Shown: positions 1-6,673 of the stretch, piece after piece | Position numbering within the stretch: position 1 is the stretch's first letter | Layout of the letters: each line of letters begins with the position of its first letter | DNA from: DASTYU01 sp035764655 | GTDB taxonomy: Bacteria > Chloroflexota > Limnocylindria > Limnocylindrales > CSP1-4 | Assembly: GCA_035764655.1 (NCBI GenBank) | Contig: DASTYU010000057.1 | Span: forward strand, 1-15,915 | Direction of reading: 5' to 3' | Length of the DNA stretch: 15,915 nt | Notes under the pieces: generated by a model | Told to the model about the DNA's origin: nothing | The model's database searches: none | The model's input: only the letters and a program-made list of their open reading frames with translations | Made by a program: the position numbers and the translations under genes

Positions 1-1
1 C

Positions 2-967
2 GACTTCATCAACAGCCGCGTCCTCGGTGGCCGCCAGCAGATCAAGACGGCCATCACCTTCCACACGGCCGGCGAGGAAGTCCTGTGGCCGTACGGCTAC
101 ACGTTCAGGGACATCCCGTCGGACATGACCGCCGACGACCACGCCGCGCTCGTTGCGATCGGCAAGCGCATGGCGTCATCGAACGGCTACGCGCCAAAGC
201 AGTCGAGCTCCCTGTACATCACCGACGGCGACGAGATCGACTGGGCGTACGGCGTCCACCGCATCTTCATGTACACGTTCGAGATGTACCCGTCGAAGTC
301 GGTCAACTCCACGATCACGCGCTTCTACCCACCCGACGAGGTGATCACCCGCGAGACGAACCGCAACCGCAAGGCCGTCCTCTACCTCATCACACGGGCG
401 GGCTGCGTGTACGCGTCGATCGACAAGGAGCGGACGCACTGTGGCCCGTTCTTCGACGATTTCGAGGCGCCGACCGGCTGGAAGACGAACCCCGACGGCA
501 CGGACACCGCCACCGGTGGCAAGTGGGTCCGGGCTAACCCCGAGGGCACGACCTACCAGTCGAACTCCACTCCCTCCGGGAACCGTGCGCTGGTCACGGC
601 CTACAAGGCGGGCGCCGGCGTGCAGTCGTACGACGTCGACGGCCTGACGAGCGTGCGCTCCGCGCCGATCAGCCTCGGAGACACGGTCGGCTACCTGTTC
701 TTCCGCTACTACTTCGCGCACGGCGCGAGCTCGTCGAGCGCCGATTCGTTCGAGGCATACGTCGAGGACGAAGCCGGGAACCGGACCCTCGTGAAGGAGG
801 AGAAGGGCGCGGCCAACAAGGACACGCCAGCCTGGGTGTCGGTCGTGGTCCCGCTCGAGCCGTGGGCCGGGCAGACCGTGCGGATCGTGTTCGTGGCGGC
901 GGATCGCGGCGGCTCGAGCACCGTCGAGGCGGCGGTGGACGACGTCAGGGTGACGCGGCCCTCCTAG
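2..967 (+). CDS. M14 zinc carboxypeptidase, C-terminal part, with jelly-roll tail domain (5' end outside window)
   Basis: Reads open from the left edge, so only the last 321 codons are present. Numbering from the first codon in the window, ITFHTAGE (18-25) carries the third zinc-ligand His (H21). SSLYITDGDEIDWAYG (69-84) matches the substrate-capping Tyr loop (Y72), and YTFEMYP (91-97) holds the general-base Glu (E94) of the carboxypeptidase A/T fold. After about residue 147 the chain changes into a Gly/Thr/Ser-rich beta domain (FFDDFEAPTGW to the end). This resembles the MAM-like jelly-roll domains at the C-terminus of secreted peptidases such as immune inhibitor A. It is therefore probably an exported peptidase that trims C-terminal residues; the signal peptide and HxxE motif would lie upstream and cannot be checked. 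It converges with the hydrolase gene, leaving only 13 bp between the two stop codons. Family assignment is firm; substrate specificity is unknown. Confidence 0.88.
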   Translation, partial: DFINSRVLGGRQQIKTAITFHTAGEEVLWPYGYTFRDIPSDMTADDHAALVAIGKRMASSNGYAPKQSSSLYITDGDEIDWAYGVHRIFMYTFEMYPSKSVNSTITRFYPPDEVITRETNRNRKAVLYLITRAGCVYASIDKERTHCGPFFDDFEAPTGWKTNPDGTDTATGGKWVRANPEGTTYQSNSTPSGNRALVTAYKAGAGVQSYDVDGLTSVRSAPISLGDTVGYLFFRYYFAHGASSSSADSFEAYVEDEAGNRTLVKEEKGAANKDTPAWVSVVVPLEPWAGQTVRIVFVAADRGGSSTVEAAVDDVRVTRPS

Positions 968-980
968 ACCAGGGACCGCC

Positions 981-2684
981 TCAGGCGCGGGGAGGGCCGG
1001 CCCGGGCTTTGCGCGGCCGGGCGTCCACGCGCCGTCGATGGGTCGCCGTCACGATCGGGATCGGCAGCGCGCCGTCCGTTCGATTGTCGGACCCGGCCGT
1101 GATCAGGGCCACGTGCTCGTCGACGATGCGGGCGAGCGCTTCGGGCGAGCTCTGACCGACGGCGCGGACCGCCCCGCCGATCTCGAGTGCTCGCGCGTTC
1201 GGCATGAGGGCCGCCGCTTCACGAGCCCACTCGCGGGACACGAGCGGATCCCGGCTGCCACGCACGACGACGGCCGGGGCACGTACGTCGGGGAGTACCG
1301 CTTCGATCCGGTGCGCCCACCCGACACGGAGCGAGGCAACGATCCGCGATGGGCCGGCCAGGACGAGGTCGCGCAGGTGCTCCAGCCAGACCGACGGCCA
1401 TTCCCGCAACAGGCCGCCGGCGGCACGGATGACCTGGCGGGGGAGTGACCGCTCCCCGGGATCGAACGTCGGCCCGACGAGGACGACGCCCAGCGCGCGA
1501 TCCGGGTGAGCGACGGCCAGCTGGGTCACGACCTGGGCCCCGAGGGACGATCCGACGAGCACCGCCCGGCCGACACCGGCGGCATCCATGATCGAGGCGA
1601 GCGCCGCCGCCTGGCCGGGGACGTCCAGCGCCGGTTGGGCGGTCTGCGTCCAGCCGAATCCCGGCAGGTCTGGCGCCAGCACCAGGTGGCGACGGGCCAA
1701 CCGCTTCAAGGTCGGCAGCCAGCTGCGGCTCGCCTGCACGTAGCCATGGACGAACACGATCGGGACCGGGTCGAGCGCCGTCTCAACGTCACCGGGCCGC
1801 CCGACGCGGAGGTGGACCGACCAGTCGCCGACGGGCGCGTAGCGATTGACGACGCGGCCGCCGGTGGGTGCCGTGATCGCCACGCCGGGCATCAAGGTCG
1901 GCGCCGTAGCGGGCGCCGGTTCGCTGGACGGCGCCGCGGGGGCTTCGAGGAACGACAGCAGCGCCTGCTCGAATTCGGTGGGTGCCTCCCACTGCGGGGA
2001 GTGCCCCGCCCGCTCGAGCTCCACATACGTGGCGCCCGGGATCATGGCAGCGAGTCGTCGCCCGTACGACGGCGGCAGGAGCGTGTCCCGGCCGCCCCAC
2101 ACCACCAGCGTCGGCGCGTCGATCGAACGCACGCGCGTCTCGAGGTCGGTGCTGAGGATCTGGTGCGAGGCGCGGGTGATCGCGACGGGTCCGCAGCGCA
2201 GCACGCATTCGACCGCCACGGGGTAGGCGGCGAGCGGCATGAACGGGCTGGCCCGCACCACGTTCATCAGGTGCCGGGTGACGTCCTTCGAGACCGGGAG
2301 TCCGGCCGCGTCGACGAGCACGAGGCGCTCCACGAGCTCCGGATAGCGCGCCGCCAGGTCGATGGTGACCTGGCCGCCCATCGAGTGGCCGACCCAGGTT
2401 GCCGATTTGAGGCCGACGGCCGAGGCCCACGCTGCCAGCTCGTCCGCGGCCACGTCGAGCTGGACGGGCTGGCCGGCACTCCTCCCGAACCCCACAAGGT
2501 CTGGCGCGAACACCCGGTATCGCTCGGCGAGTACCGGGATCGTCGGCGCCCACCAGCGATCGGACGTGCCGAGACCATGGACGAGCACGACTGTCGGCGC
2601 GTCGCTCCCCGCGGTGGGGGCCGCTTCGAGCCACGCAATTCGCCGTTGGTCGGCGCGGGTGACGTGTCGTTGCTGCCAGGGCAT
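981..2684 (-). CDS. Tandem alpha/beta hydrolase fusion (two domains in one chain)
   Basis: A 567-residue protein with two complete alpha/beta hydrolase folds; members are normally about 260-300 residues with one fold. Domain 1 (about 10-247) has the oxyanion motif VLVHGLG (33-39), nucleophile elbow GHSMG (S101), acid in WGGRD (D200) and base in AGH (H228), a full catalytic triad. A Pro/Ala-rich linker (248-275) leads to domain 2 (about 277-530), with VFVHGY (310-315), GSSLG (S380) and GSRD (D479). Where the His is expected, the sequence reads GGAVRAVGQ (503-511), so the base is missing. The start at 2684 is chosen because TACGCT lies 6 nt upstream and family homology begins there; in-frame starts at 2705 and 2729 would add 7 or 15 unconvincing residues. 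No signal peptide is seen, so it is probably cytosolic. The substrate cannot be told; esterase, lactonase and C-C hydrolase activities are all possible. Confidence 0.87.
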   Translation of the reverse strand: MPWQQRHVTRADQRRIAWLEAAPTAGSDAPTVVLVHGLGTSDRWWAPTIPVLAERYRVFAPDLVGFGRSAGQPVQLDVAADELAAWASAVGLKSATWVGHSMGGQVTIDLAARYPELVERLVLVDAAGLPVSKDVTRHLMNVVRASPFMPLAAYPVAVECVLRCGPVAITRASHQILSTDLETRVRSIDAPTLVVWGGRDTLLPPSYGRRLAAMIPGATYVELERAGHSPQWEAPTEFEQALLSFLEAPAAPSSEPAPATAPTLMPGVAITAPTGGRVVNRYAPVGDWSVHLRVGRPGDVETALDPVPIVFVHGYVQASRSWLPTLKRLARRHLVLAPDLPGFGWTQTAQPALDVPGQAAALASIMDAAGVGRAVLVGSSLGAQVVTQLAVAHPDRALGVVLVGPTFDPGERSLPRQVIRAAGGLLREWPSVWLEHLRDLVLAGPSRIVASLRVGWAHRIEAVLPDVRAPAVVVRGSRDPLVSREWAREAAALMPNARALEIGGAVRAVGQSSPEALARIVDEHVALITAGSDNRTDGALPIPIVTATHRRRVDARPRKARAGPPRA

Positions 2685-2690
2685 GGCGCC

Positions 2691-2696
2691 AGCGTA
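2691..2696 (-). promoter_or_regulatory. -10 box TACGCT for the hydrolase fusion, leaderless type
   Basis: On the minus strand TACGCT fits TANNNT and ends 6 nt before the ATG at 2684, so transcription would begin at or next to the start codon. No Shine-Dalgarno sequence and no good -35 hexamer is visible. It sits in a 78-bp divergent region shared with the guanylyltransferase-like gene. Confidence 0.5.
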
Positions 2697-2748
2697 CCGG
2701 GTCATCCCGTGCGAAGGGTCCTGCAACACCCGTTCAACGTGCGACCGC

Positions 2749-2754
2749 TAGGCT
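2749..2754 (+). promoter_or_regulatory. -10 box TAGGCT for the guanylyltransferase-like gene, leaderless type
   Basis: TAGGCT fits TANNNT and is followed by 8 nt (acacaccg) and the ATG at 2763. There is no ribosome binding site, so a leaderless message is the simplest reading. It faces the hydrolase promoter 53 bp away. Confidence 0.5.
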
Positions 2755-2762
2755 ACACACCG

Positions 2763-3596
2763 ATGTACGCGGTGATCCTGGCCGGCAGCAGCGGCACCCG
2801 CCAGCACGCGCTGCGGGCCAACGAGGACCCGGTTTCGCTCCGCCGGACGGACGATGGCCGAACGCTCCTGCGCCGCATTGGCGACCTGATCGAACCCCTC
2901 GTCGATCCAATGGATGTCGTCGCCGTCACCGACCGGCGGTTCGGGGAACGGGTCCGCGTCGAGCTGCCCGAGGCGCGCATCCTGACCGAGCCGATGGGCC
3001 GCAACACCGCGGCCTCCCTGGCGCTTGCCACCGTTGCGGTCCGGCGCCCCGACGACGACCAGATGCTCGTGATCTGCGCCGATCACGAAGTGGACCAGGA
3101 CGACACCTTCCGCGAGGCGATGGCGACGGCCGCGGTCGAGGTCGTGAGAGGCGCCGCCGGGGTCGAGCGGCCGCTCGTCACGTTCGGGATCCGGCCCACC
3201 GGCCCCGACCCGGAGTTCAGCTACATCCAGCCGGGCTACGACGACGGCGTCCGCGTCGGGCGGCTGCGCGTCTACCCGGTGGTCGGCTTCGAGGCGAAGC
3301 CCAAGGATGGCCGCACGAAGGAGCTCTTCGACGCCGGTACGAACTTCTGGAATTCGGGCGTGTTCCTGTGGCAGCGCGGCGCGATCCACGACGCGATCGA
3401 GCGCTACACCCCGCTGTTCACGCTGCTCGAACCGGCGTACCGCTCGGAGCTCGCCCTTCGCGCCGCGTACGACCGACTCCAGCCGATCTCGATCGACGAG
3501 GCGGTGCTGACCGGGGCGGTGCGCGACGGGATCGTCGTGACGGCACCGCTCGACGTCGGCTGGCGGGACCTCTCGACTAACGGGTCGTCGAACTAG
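2763..3596 (+). CDS. Mannose-1-phosphate guanylyltransferase-like protein, short and with a degenerate nucleotide-binding loop
   Basis: A 277-residue protein of the GDP-mannose pyrophosphorylase branch of nucleotidyltransferases; ManC-type enzymes are usually about 350 residues or more. Recognisable landmarks are YAVILAGSSGTR (2-13), EPMGRNTAAS (76-85), CADHEVDQD (105-113, normally P-A/S-D-H), FGIRPTGP (141-148), FEAKP (176-180, normally F-x-E-K-P), NFWNSGVFLW (194-203) and DVGWRDL (264-270). The signature loop is damaged: the family GGxGTRLxP-S-x-x-x-P-K-x-F becomes GSSGTRQHA followed by EDPVSL, losing the second Gly and the Pro-Lys pair that contact nucleotide and pyrophosphate. The chain stops seven residues after DVGWRDL, where relatives continue through SW and a further beta segment. 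An active enzyme would make GDP-mannose for glycans; here activity is doubtful. Its last 20 bp overlap the convergent permease-family gene. Confidence 0.78.
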   Translation: MYAVILAGSSGTRQHALRANEDPVSLRRTDDGRTLLRRIGDLIEPLVDPMDVVAVTDRRFGERVRVELPEARILTEPMGRNTAASLALATVAVRRPDDDQMLVICADHEVDQDDTFREAMATAAVEVVRGAAGVERPLVTFGIRPTGPDPEFSYIQPGYDDGVRVGRLRVYPVVGFEAKPKDGRTKELFDAGTNFWNSGVFLWQRGAIHDAIERYTPLFTLLEPAYRSELALRAAYDRLQPISIDEAVLTGAVRDGIVVTAPLDVGWRDLSTNGSSN

Positions 3597-4017
3597 CCTG
3601 TCGCGTTCGCCGGCGAGTTCCGGCTCGTGCCCCGGACTGTGATCCGTTCTTCGTGCGTGCCTGCGCCCGCTTGCCAACGTCTTCCATCTCGCGCTGGAGC
3701 TGGTCGACCTCCTCCTCCGAAATGAGGTCCGTGGCGATGATCGCGTTCCGTGCGCCGTGGACGGCGCGGATGAGCTCATCGAGCTTGATCTGGGTCGCCT
3801 TCATCTCGCGGTTCGTCGTCGCCTGGATGACGAAGACCATGAGGAAGGTGACGATCGTGGTCGCCGTGTTGATCACGAGTTGCCACGTGTCCGAGAAGCC
3901 GAACATCGGCCCGGTGATGAGCCACGTGACGATCACCACGGCGGCCAGCAGCAGGGCGTATGGCGAACCTGCCAGGTTCGTCACCCGCGCTGCCAGGTGC
4001 AGGAACGTATCTCGCAT
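3577..4017 (-). CDS. 'Low affinity iron permease' family small membrane protein
   Basis: A 146-residue protein. SPYALLLAAVVIVTWLITG (about 18-36) and LVINTATTIVTFLMVFVIQA (about 47-66) are two membrane helices. They are joined by the conserved FSDTWQLVINT stretch and followed by TTNREMKATQIKLDELIRAV, the hallmark of bacterial members of this family. Residues 85-120 form an acidic helical segment, and the end (about 121-146) is basic, Arg/Thr/Ser-rich and probably disordered. The family name comes from a fungal iron transporter; bacterial members are much shorter and iron transport is not established for them. The start is ATG at 4017 with TATCGT 9 nt upstream and no ribosome binding site. Its 3' end overlaps the guanylyltransferase-like gene by 20 bp. 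Family is confident, function open. Confidence 0.87.
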   Translation of the reverse strand: MRDTFLHLAARVTNLAGSPYALLLAAVVIVTWLITGPMFGFSDTWQLVINTATTIVTFLMVFVIQATTNREMKATQIKLDELIRAVHGARNAIIATDLISEEEVDQLQREMEDVGKRAQARTKNGSQSGARAGTRRRTRQASSTTR

Positions 4018-4026
4018 TGCGCTCGG

Positions 4027-4032
4027 ACGATA
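4027..4032 (-). promoter_or_regulatory. -10 box TATCGT for the permease-family gene, leaderless type
   Basis: On the minus strand TATCGT is followed by 9 nt (ccgagcgca) and the ATG at 4017. The same hexamer precedes the cyclase gene at 11144-11149, which supports a common promoter type. Confidence 0.5.
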
Positions 4033-4230
4033 GGCCCGCCTCGCGCACGGAGGCGGCTGCGGTCAGCGACGGCTCCAATGCAGCGAAGTGACAAAGCAGG
4101 CCCGTTTCATAGGCACCTGCAAGGCCTGTCGGGGGCCTCCAGGGGTACGCTGGGCATGCCGAATCGAAGAGACCGGCGGCGCCTCCGCCGACGGGCGATC
4201 TCCTCCCTCGCCCTCGCGCCGTCCCCACTC

Positions 4231-4237
4231 GGAGGTG
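4231..4237 (+). promoter_or_regulatory. Ribosome binding site GGAGGTG for the beta-propeller gene
   Basis: Strong Shine-Dalgarno sequence 7 nt before the ATG at 4245; it fixes that start. A TACGCT at 4146-4151 could be the -10 of the same gene, giving a leader of roughly 85 nt. Confidence 0.7.
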
Positions 4238-4244
4238 TTCACCG

Positions 4245-5165
4245 ATGCGACGCATCATGGGCTCGATCCTCGGACTCGCCCTCATCCTCGGCGCGGCCGC
4301 GGCGCCCGCGACTGCCAACGCGTTCCCGGATCAAATCAACCTTCCGCCTGGCTGGCAACCGGAAGGCGTCACGTCCGACGGGACGACCCTCTATGTCGGT
4401 TCGCTGGTCGACGGAGCGATCTGGCGCGGGACCCTCCCGTCCGGCGAGGGCGCCCCGTTCATCCCCGGCGTCGAAGGCCAGATGGCCGTCGGCCTCGACT
4501 ACGAGGAGGCGCACGACCGGTTGTGGGTCGCCGGCGGCGGTGGCTCATCGATCCGCGTGTACGACGCCGCGACCGGCGAGCTGCTCGAGACCTACACCTT
4601 CGAATCGGGGTTCGTGAACGATATCGTCGCGACGCCCGATGCGGTCTACGCGACCGATTCGAACATCCAGCAGCTGCTCGCCGTTCCACTCGGGTCGGGC
4701 GGTGCGCTGCCGGCGCCCGGTGACGCGTTCACGATCCCGCTGACCGGCGACATCTCGTACTCCGACGGCTTCAACGCCAACGGCGTCGCATATGCCCGCG
4801 GGACGCTTCTCATCGTGCAGTCGAACGAGGGCCTGGTGTTCACCGTCGATCCGGACGGCGTTGCCACGCAGGTCGAATTGACGGGCGACTCGGGCACGTA
4901 TCTCGTCACAAACGGCGACGGCATCGAAGTGCGGGGCAACACGCTCGCGGTCGTTCGGAACTTCGACAATCTCGTCGCGACGTTCCGCCTCAACGGGCCG
5001 ATGACGGCGGGCGTCCTGACGAACGAGATCCAGAGCGACAGTTTCGCGATCCCGACCACGGCCACCTGGGCTGCCGGCGACCTGTGGGTCGTCAACGCCC
5101 GCTTCGACGTCCAGAACCCGCCGCCCGACCTGCCCTACTGGATCAGCCGGGTGCCGGGCCTCTAG
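4245..5165 (+). CDS. Exported SMP-30/NHL-like beta-propeller protein
   Basis: A 306-residue protein. Residues 1-26 form a signal peptide: MRR, a hydrophobic core SILGLALILGAAAA, then a cleavage site near A-N-A at 24-26. The mature part repeats short beta-propeller blades of the pattern 'x-G-x-x-x-D-G-T-T-L-Y-V-G', for example WQPEGVTSDGTTLYVGS, DRLWVAGGGGSSIRVYD, NDIVATPDAVYATDS, NANGVAYARGTLLIVQ and TWAAGDLWVVNARFD. This is the spacing of the SMP-30/gluconolactonase and NHL families. No calcium or zinc ligand set can be assigned by eye, so an enzymatic role is not claimed; many such proteins are secreted binding proteins of unknown ligand. The start is fixed by GGAGGTG at 4231. The TAG stop at 5163-5165 interlocks with the kinase stop in a CTAG. 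Fold confident, function unknown. Confidence 0.82.
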   Translation: MRRIMGSILGLALILGAAAAPATANAFPDQINLPPGWQPEGVTSDGTTLYVGSLVDGAIWRGTLPSGEGAPFIPGVEGQMAVGLDYEEAHDRLWVAGGGGSSIRVYDAATGELLETYTFESGFVNDIVATPDAVYATDSNIQQLLAVPLGSGGALPAPGDAFTIPLTGDISYSDGFNANGVAYARGTLLIVQSNEGLVFTVDPDGVATQVELTGDSGTYLVTNGDGIEVRGNTLAVVRNFDNLVATFRLNGPMTAGVLTNEIQSDSFAIPTTATWAAGDLWVVNARFDVQNPPPDLPYWISRVPGL

Positions 5166-6349
5166 TCGTTCTTGCCCTTGCCGTTGTCCTTGCCCCTGCC
5201 GTTGTCCTTGCCCTTGCCCTTCCCGCCACCCGTGTCGTTGTCCTTCGCTGCAGGGGCGGCGGTGGCGGCGGGGCTCGCCTCAGGCGGGGACGTCGGAGCG
5301 GTCGAGGCCGCCTGGGCCGGCCGCTCCACGGGAAGGCTGGAAGGGCCGCCGCGATCGAGGGCCGCGAGTGTCACGAAGGCGGCGAGCGCGACGGCCAGTG
5401 CGCCGGCAGCGATCGCAGCCCGGTGGCTCGGCGTCGTCGTGCCCGTTGACGCCGGAGCGTCCGTGACCGGAGCCGCCGGCGCGTTGCCGACTGCCGGGAT
5501 CACCGTCGTCTGGGCATTGGCCGCTGCAGGTTGCATGGCGTCTTGAACTGCTGCCGCGAAGGACGACACATCGGGGAACCGACCGGCCGGGTCGGCTGAG
5601 AGCCCGCGTTCGATGGCGTTCGCCAGCGCGGGCTCGATCCCGGTCAGTGGCGCGGGCGCCTCGGCATGCGCGGTCGCAAGGGCGAATGGGGTACTGGCGT
5701 CGTACGGCGCCCGGCCACTGAGCATCTCGTATGCGACCGCCGCCAGCCCGTACTGGTCGCTGGCAGGCGTGGCCGGCTCACCACGAAGCTGCTCGGGCGA
5801 CATGTAGCGCAACGAGCCGACGACCAGGCCCGGGGCGGTGACCTCGGTGGCCGCTCCGCTGGCAACATCCCCGGCGTGCTGGCGCGCCACGCCGAAATCA
5901 GTGAGAAGCGCACGACCCTCCTCGGACAGGATGATGTTCGCCGGCTTCACGTCGCGATGGACGACACCGGCGGCGTGCGCGGTGCTCAGGGCCGCGCCGA
6001 TGTCCCGCACCACGCGCACCGTCTCCGCCGCGGACAGCCGTCCGTGGTCCGTCAGCCGTTCGGACAGGGAGACGCCAGGGACGAAATCGAGCACCAAGGC
6101 AGCTTCGTCGTCGGTCACGTGGCTGTCCCGGATCCGAACGATGTTCGGGCTGTCCAGTCCCTGGAGTGCCCGCGACTCGCGCTCGAGTCGGCGCCGGGCG
6201 GCCGGGTCCGCGAAAACGACGGGATGCAGCCGCTTGACCGCAACTTCCTCACCGGTGCGTGCATCCTCTGCGCGCCAGACCTGGGCGCTGCCGCCGGCCC
6301 CCACACGCGACAGGAGGCGATACCGCCCGAACAGGACAGACTGTTCCAT
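5162..6349 (-). CDS. Transmembrane Ser/Thr protein kinase (PknB-like), Lys/Gly-rich extracellular tail
   Basis: A 395-residue Hanks-type kinase that phosphorylates Ser/Thr on target proteins using ATP. All key residues are present: glycine loop VGAGGSAQV (16-24), K39 in VAVKRL, helix-C E58, catalytic loop HRDVKPAN (131-138), DFG (151-153), activation-segment end GSLRYMSPE (178-186) and structural D198. An Ala/Pro/Thr-rich linker (273-308) precedes one membrane helix at about 311-331. About 64 residues then lie outside the cell. They contain no PASTA repeats; instead they are Ala/Pro/Thr-rich and end in a short repeat of Gly-Lys-Asp-Asn units. The start is ATG at 6349; no clear ribosome binding site is visible. 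It lies downstream of ftsZ on the same strand, but a hairpin (6422-6484) separates them. Regulation of division or envelope proteins is plausible but inferred. Confidence 0.93.
   Translation of the reverse strand: MEQSVLFGRYRLLSRVGAGGSAQVWRAEDARTGEEVAVKRLHPVVFADPAARRRLERESRALQGLDSPNIVRIRDSHVTDDEAALVLDFVPGVSLSERLTDHGRLSAAETVRVVRDIGAALSTAHAAGVVHRDVKPANIILSEEGRALLTDFGVARQHAGDVASGAATEVTAPGLVVGSLRYMSPEQLRGEPATPASDQYGLAAVAYEMLSGRAPYDASTPFALATAHAEAPAPLTGIEPALANAIERGLSADPAGRFPDVSSFAAAVQDAMQPAAANAQTTVIPAVGNAPAAPVTDAPASTGTTTPSHRAAIAAGALAVALAAFVTLAALDRGGPSSLPVERPAQAASTAPTSPPEASPAATAAPAAKDNDTGGGKGKGKDNGRGKDNGKGKND
5180..5213 (-). repeat. 18-bp coding repeat in the kinase tail
   Basis: GCCGTTGTCCTTGCCC occurs at 5180-5195 and again at 5198-5213, a period of 18 bp or six codons. 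It encodes the Gly-Lys-Asp-Asn-Gly-Arg/Lys repeat at the extracellular C-terminus. Such a repeat may change in length by slippage without breaking the frame. Confidence 0.8.
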
Positions 6350-6673
6350 CTTCTAAGGGTGGAGGAGGGGACAGCGCGGCTGCCCTACGCGCGTCGCGCG
6401 TTCCGTTGCGCTCGCATGTCGGGCAGGGCCAAGGCAACACGAAAGGCCGGCTCCCCTCACGCCGGCCTTTCGTCGTGCCCTGCCGTGGCGAGCGGCACGC
6501 GACCCGCCACTGCTGTGCGCAGTGAGCCATCCGCGGGCCTATCTCCACATCACACAAATGCACGAGATTCGGCGGGGAGGTCCGGGCTTTGGCCGGACGG
6601 CCGCAGATCCGGCGGGACGTTCAATCAGATTTTGGGAAGAGGAGCCGATTCGGGACTTGGAACGCGAGGGGGC
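6350..6673. other. Intergenic region between the kinase and ftsZ (324 bp)
   Basis: No convincing gene in any frame. It holds the nested hairpin at 6422-6484 and presumably the kinase promoter and leader between about 6350 and 6420. No consensus -35/-10 pair is seen. The stretch after the ftsZ stop (about 6615-6660) is the most A/T-rich part. Confidence 0.6.
6422..6484 (-). terminator. Nested hairpin, probable terminator downstream of ftsZ
   Basis: A perfect 13-bp stem (6439-6451 with 6461-6473) with a 9-nt loop contains GAAAGGCCGGC and its complement. An outer 8-bp stem pairs GGCAGGGC (6422-6429) with GCCCTGCC (6477-6484). On the minus strand the inner stem ends CTTTC and is followed by GTGTTGCCTT, only a weak U tract, as is common in high-GC terminators. 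It lies about 190 bp after the ftsZ stop and before the kinase gene, so it may uncouple the two. The hairpin is certain, its role likely. Confidence 0.7.

Noticed and set aside
1506..2762. An open frame on the + strand that runs into the guanylyltransferase-like gene and would extend it by 419 codons
   Set aside because: This part is antisense to the hydrolase gene, Arg-rich and unlike any transferase; the family fold begins at MYAVILAG (2763) with a -10 box just before.
2748..3779. A 343-codon open frame on the - strand
   Set aside because: Antisense to the guanylyltransferase-like gene; composition is Arg/Asp/Val-rich without motifs.
4156..4244. A leaderless small gene starting at ATG 4156, 4 nt after a TACGCT
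   Set aside because: The frame runs on out of phase through the propeller gene and is Arg-rich without structure; the TACGCT is better read as a promoter for the gene at 4245.
5171..5225. Short repeats that could suggest a CRISPR or non-coding tandem array
   Set aside because: They are in frame in the kinase and encode its Gly-Lys-Asp-Asn tail; there are no spacers and the unit is 18 bp.
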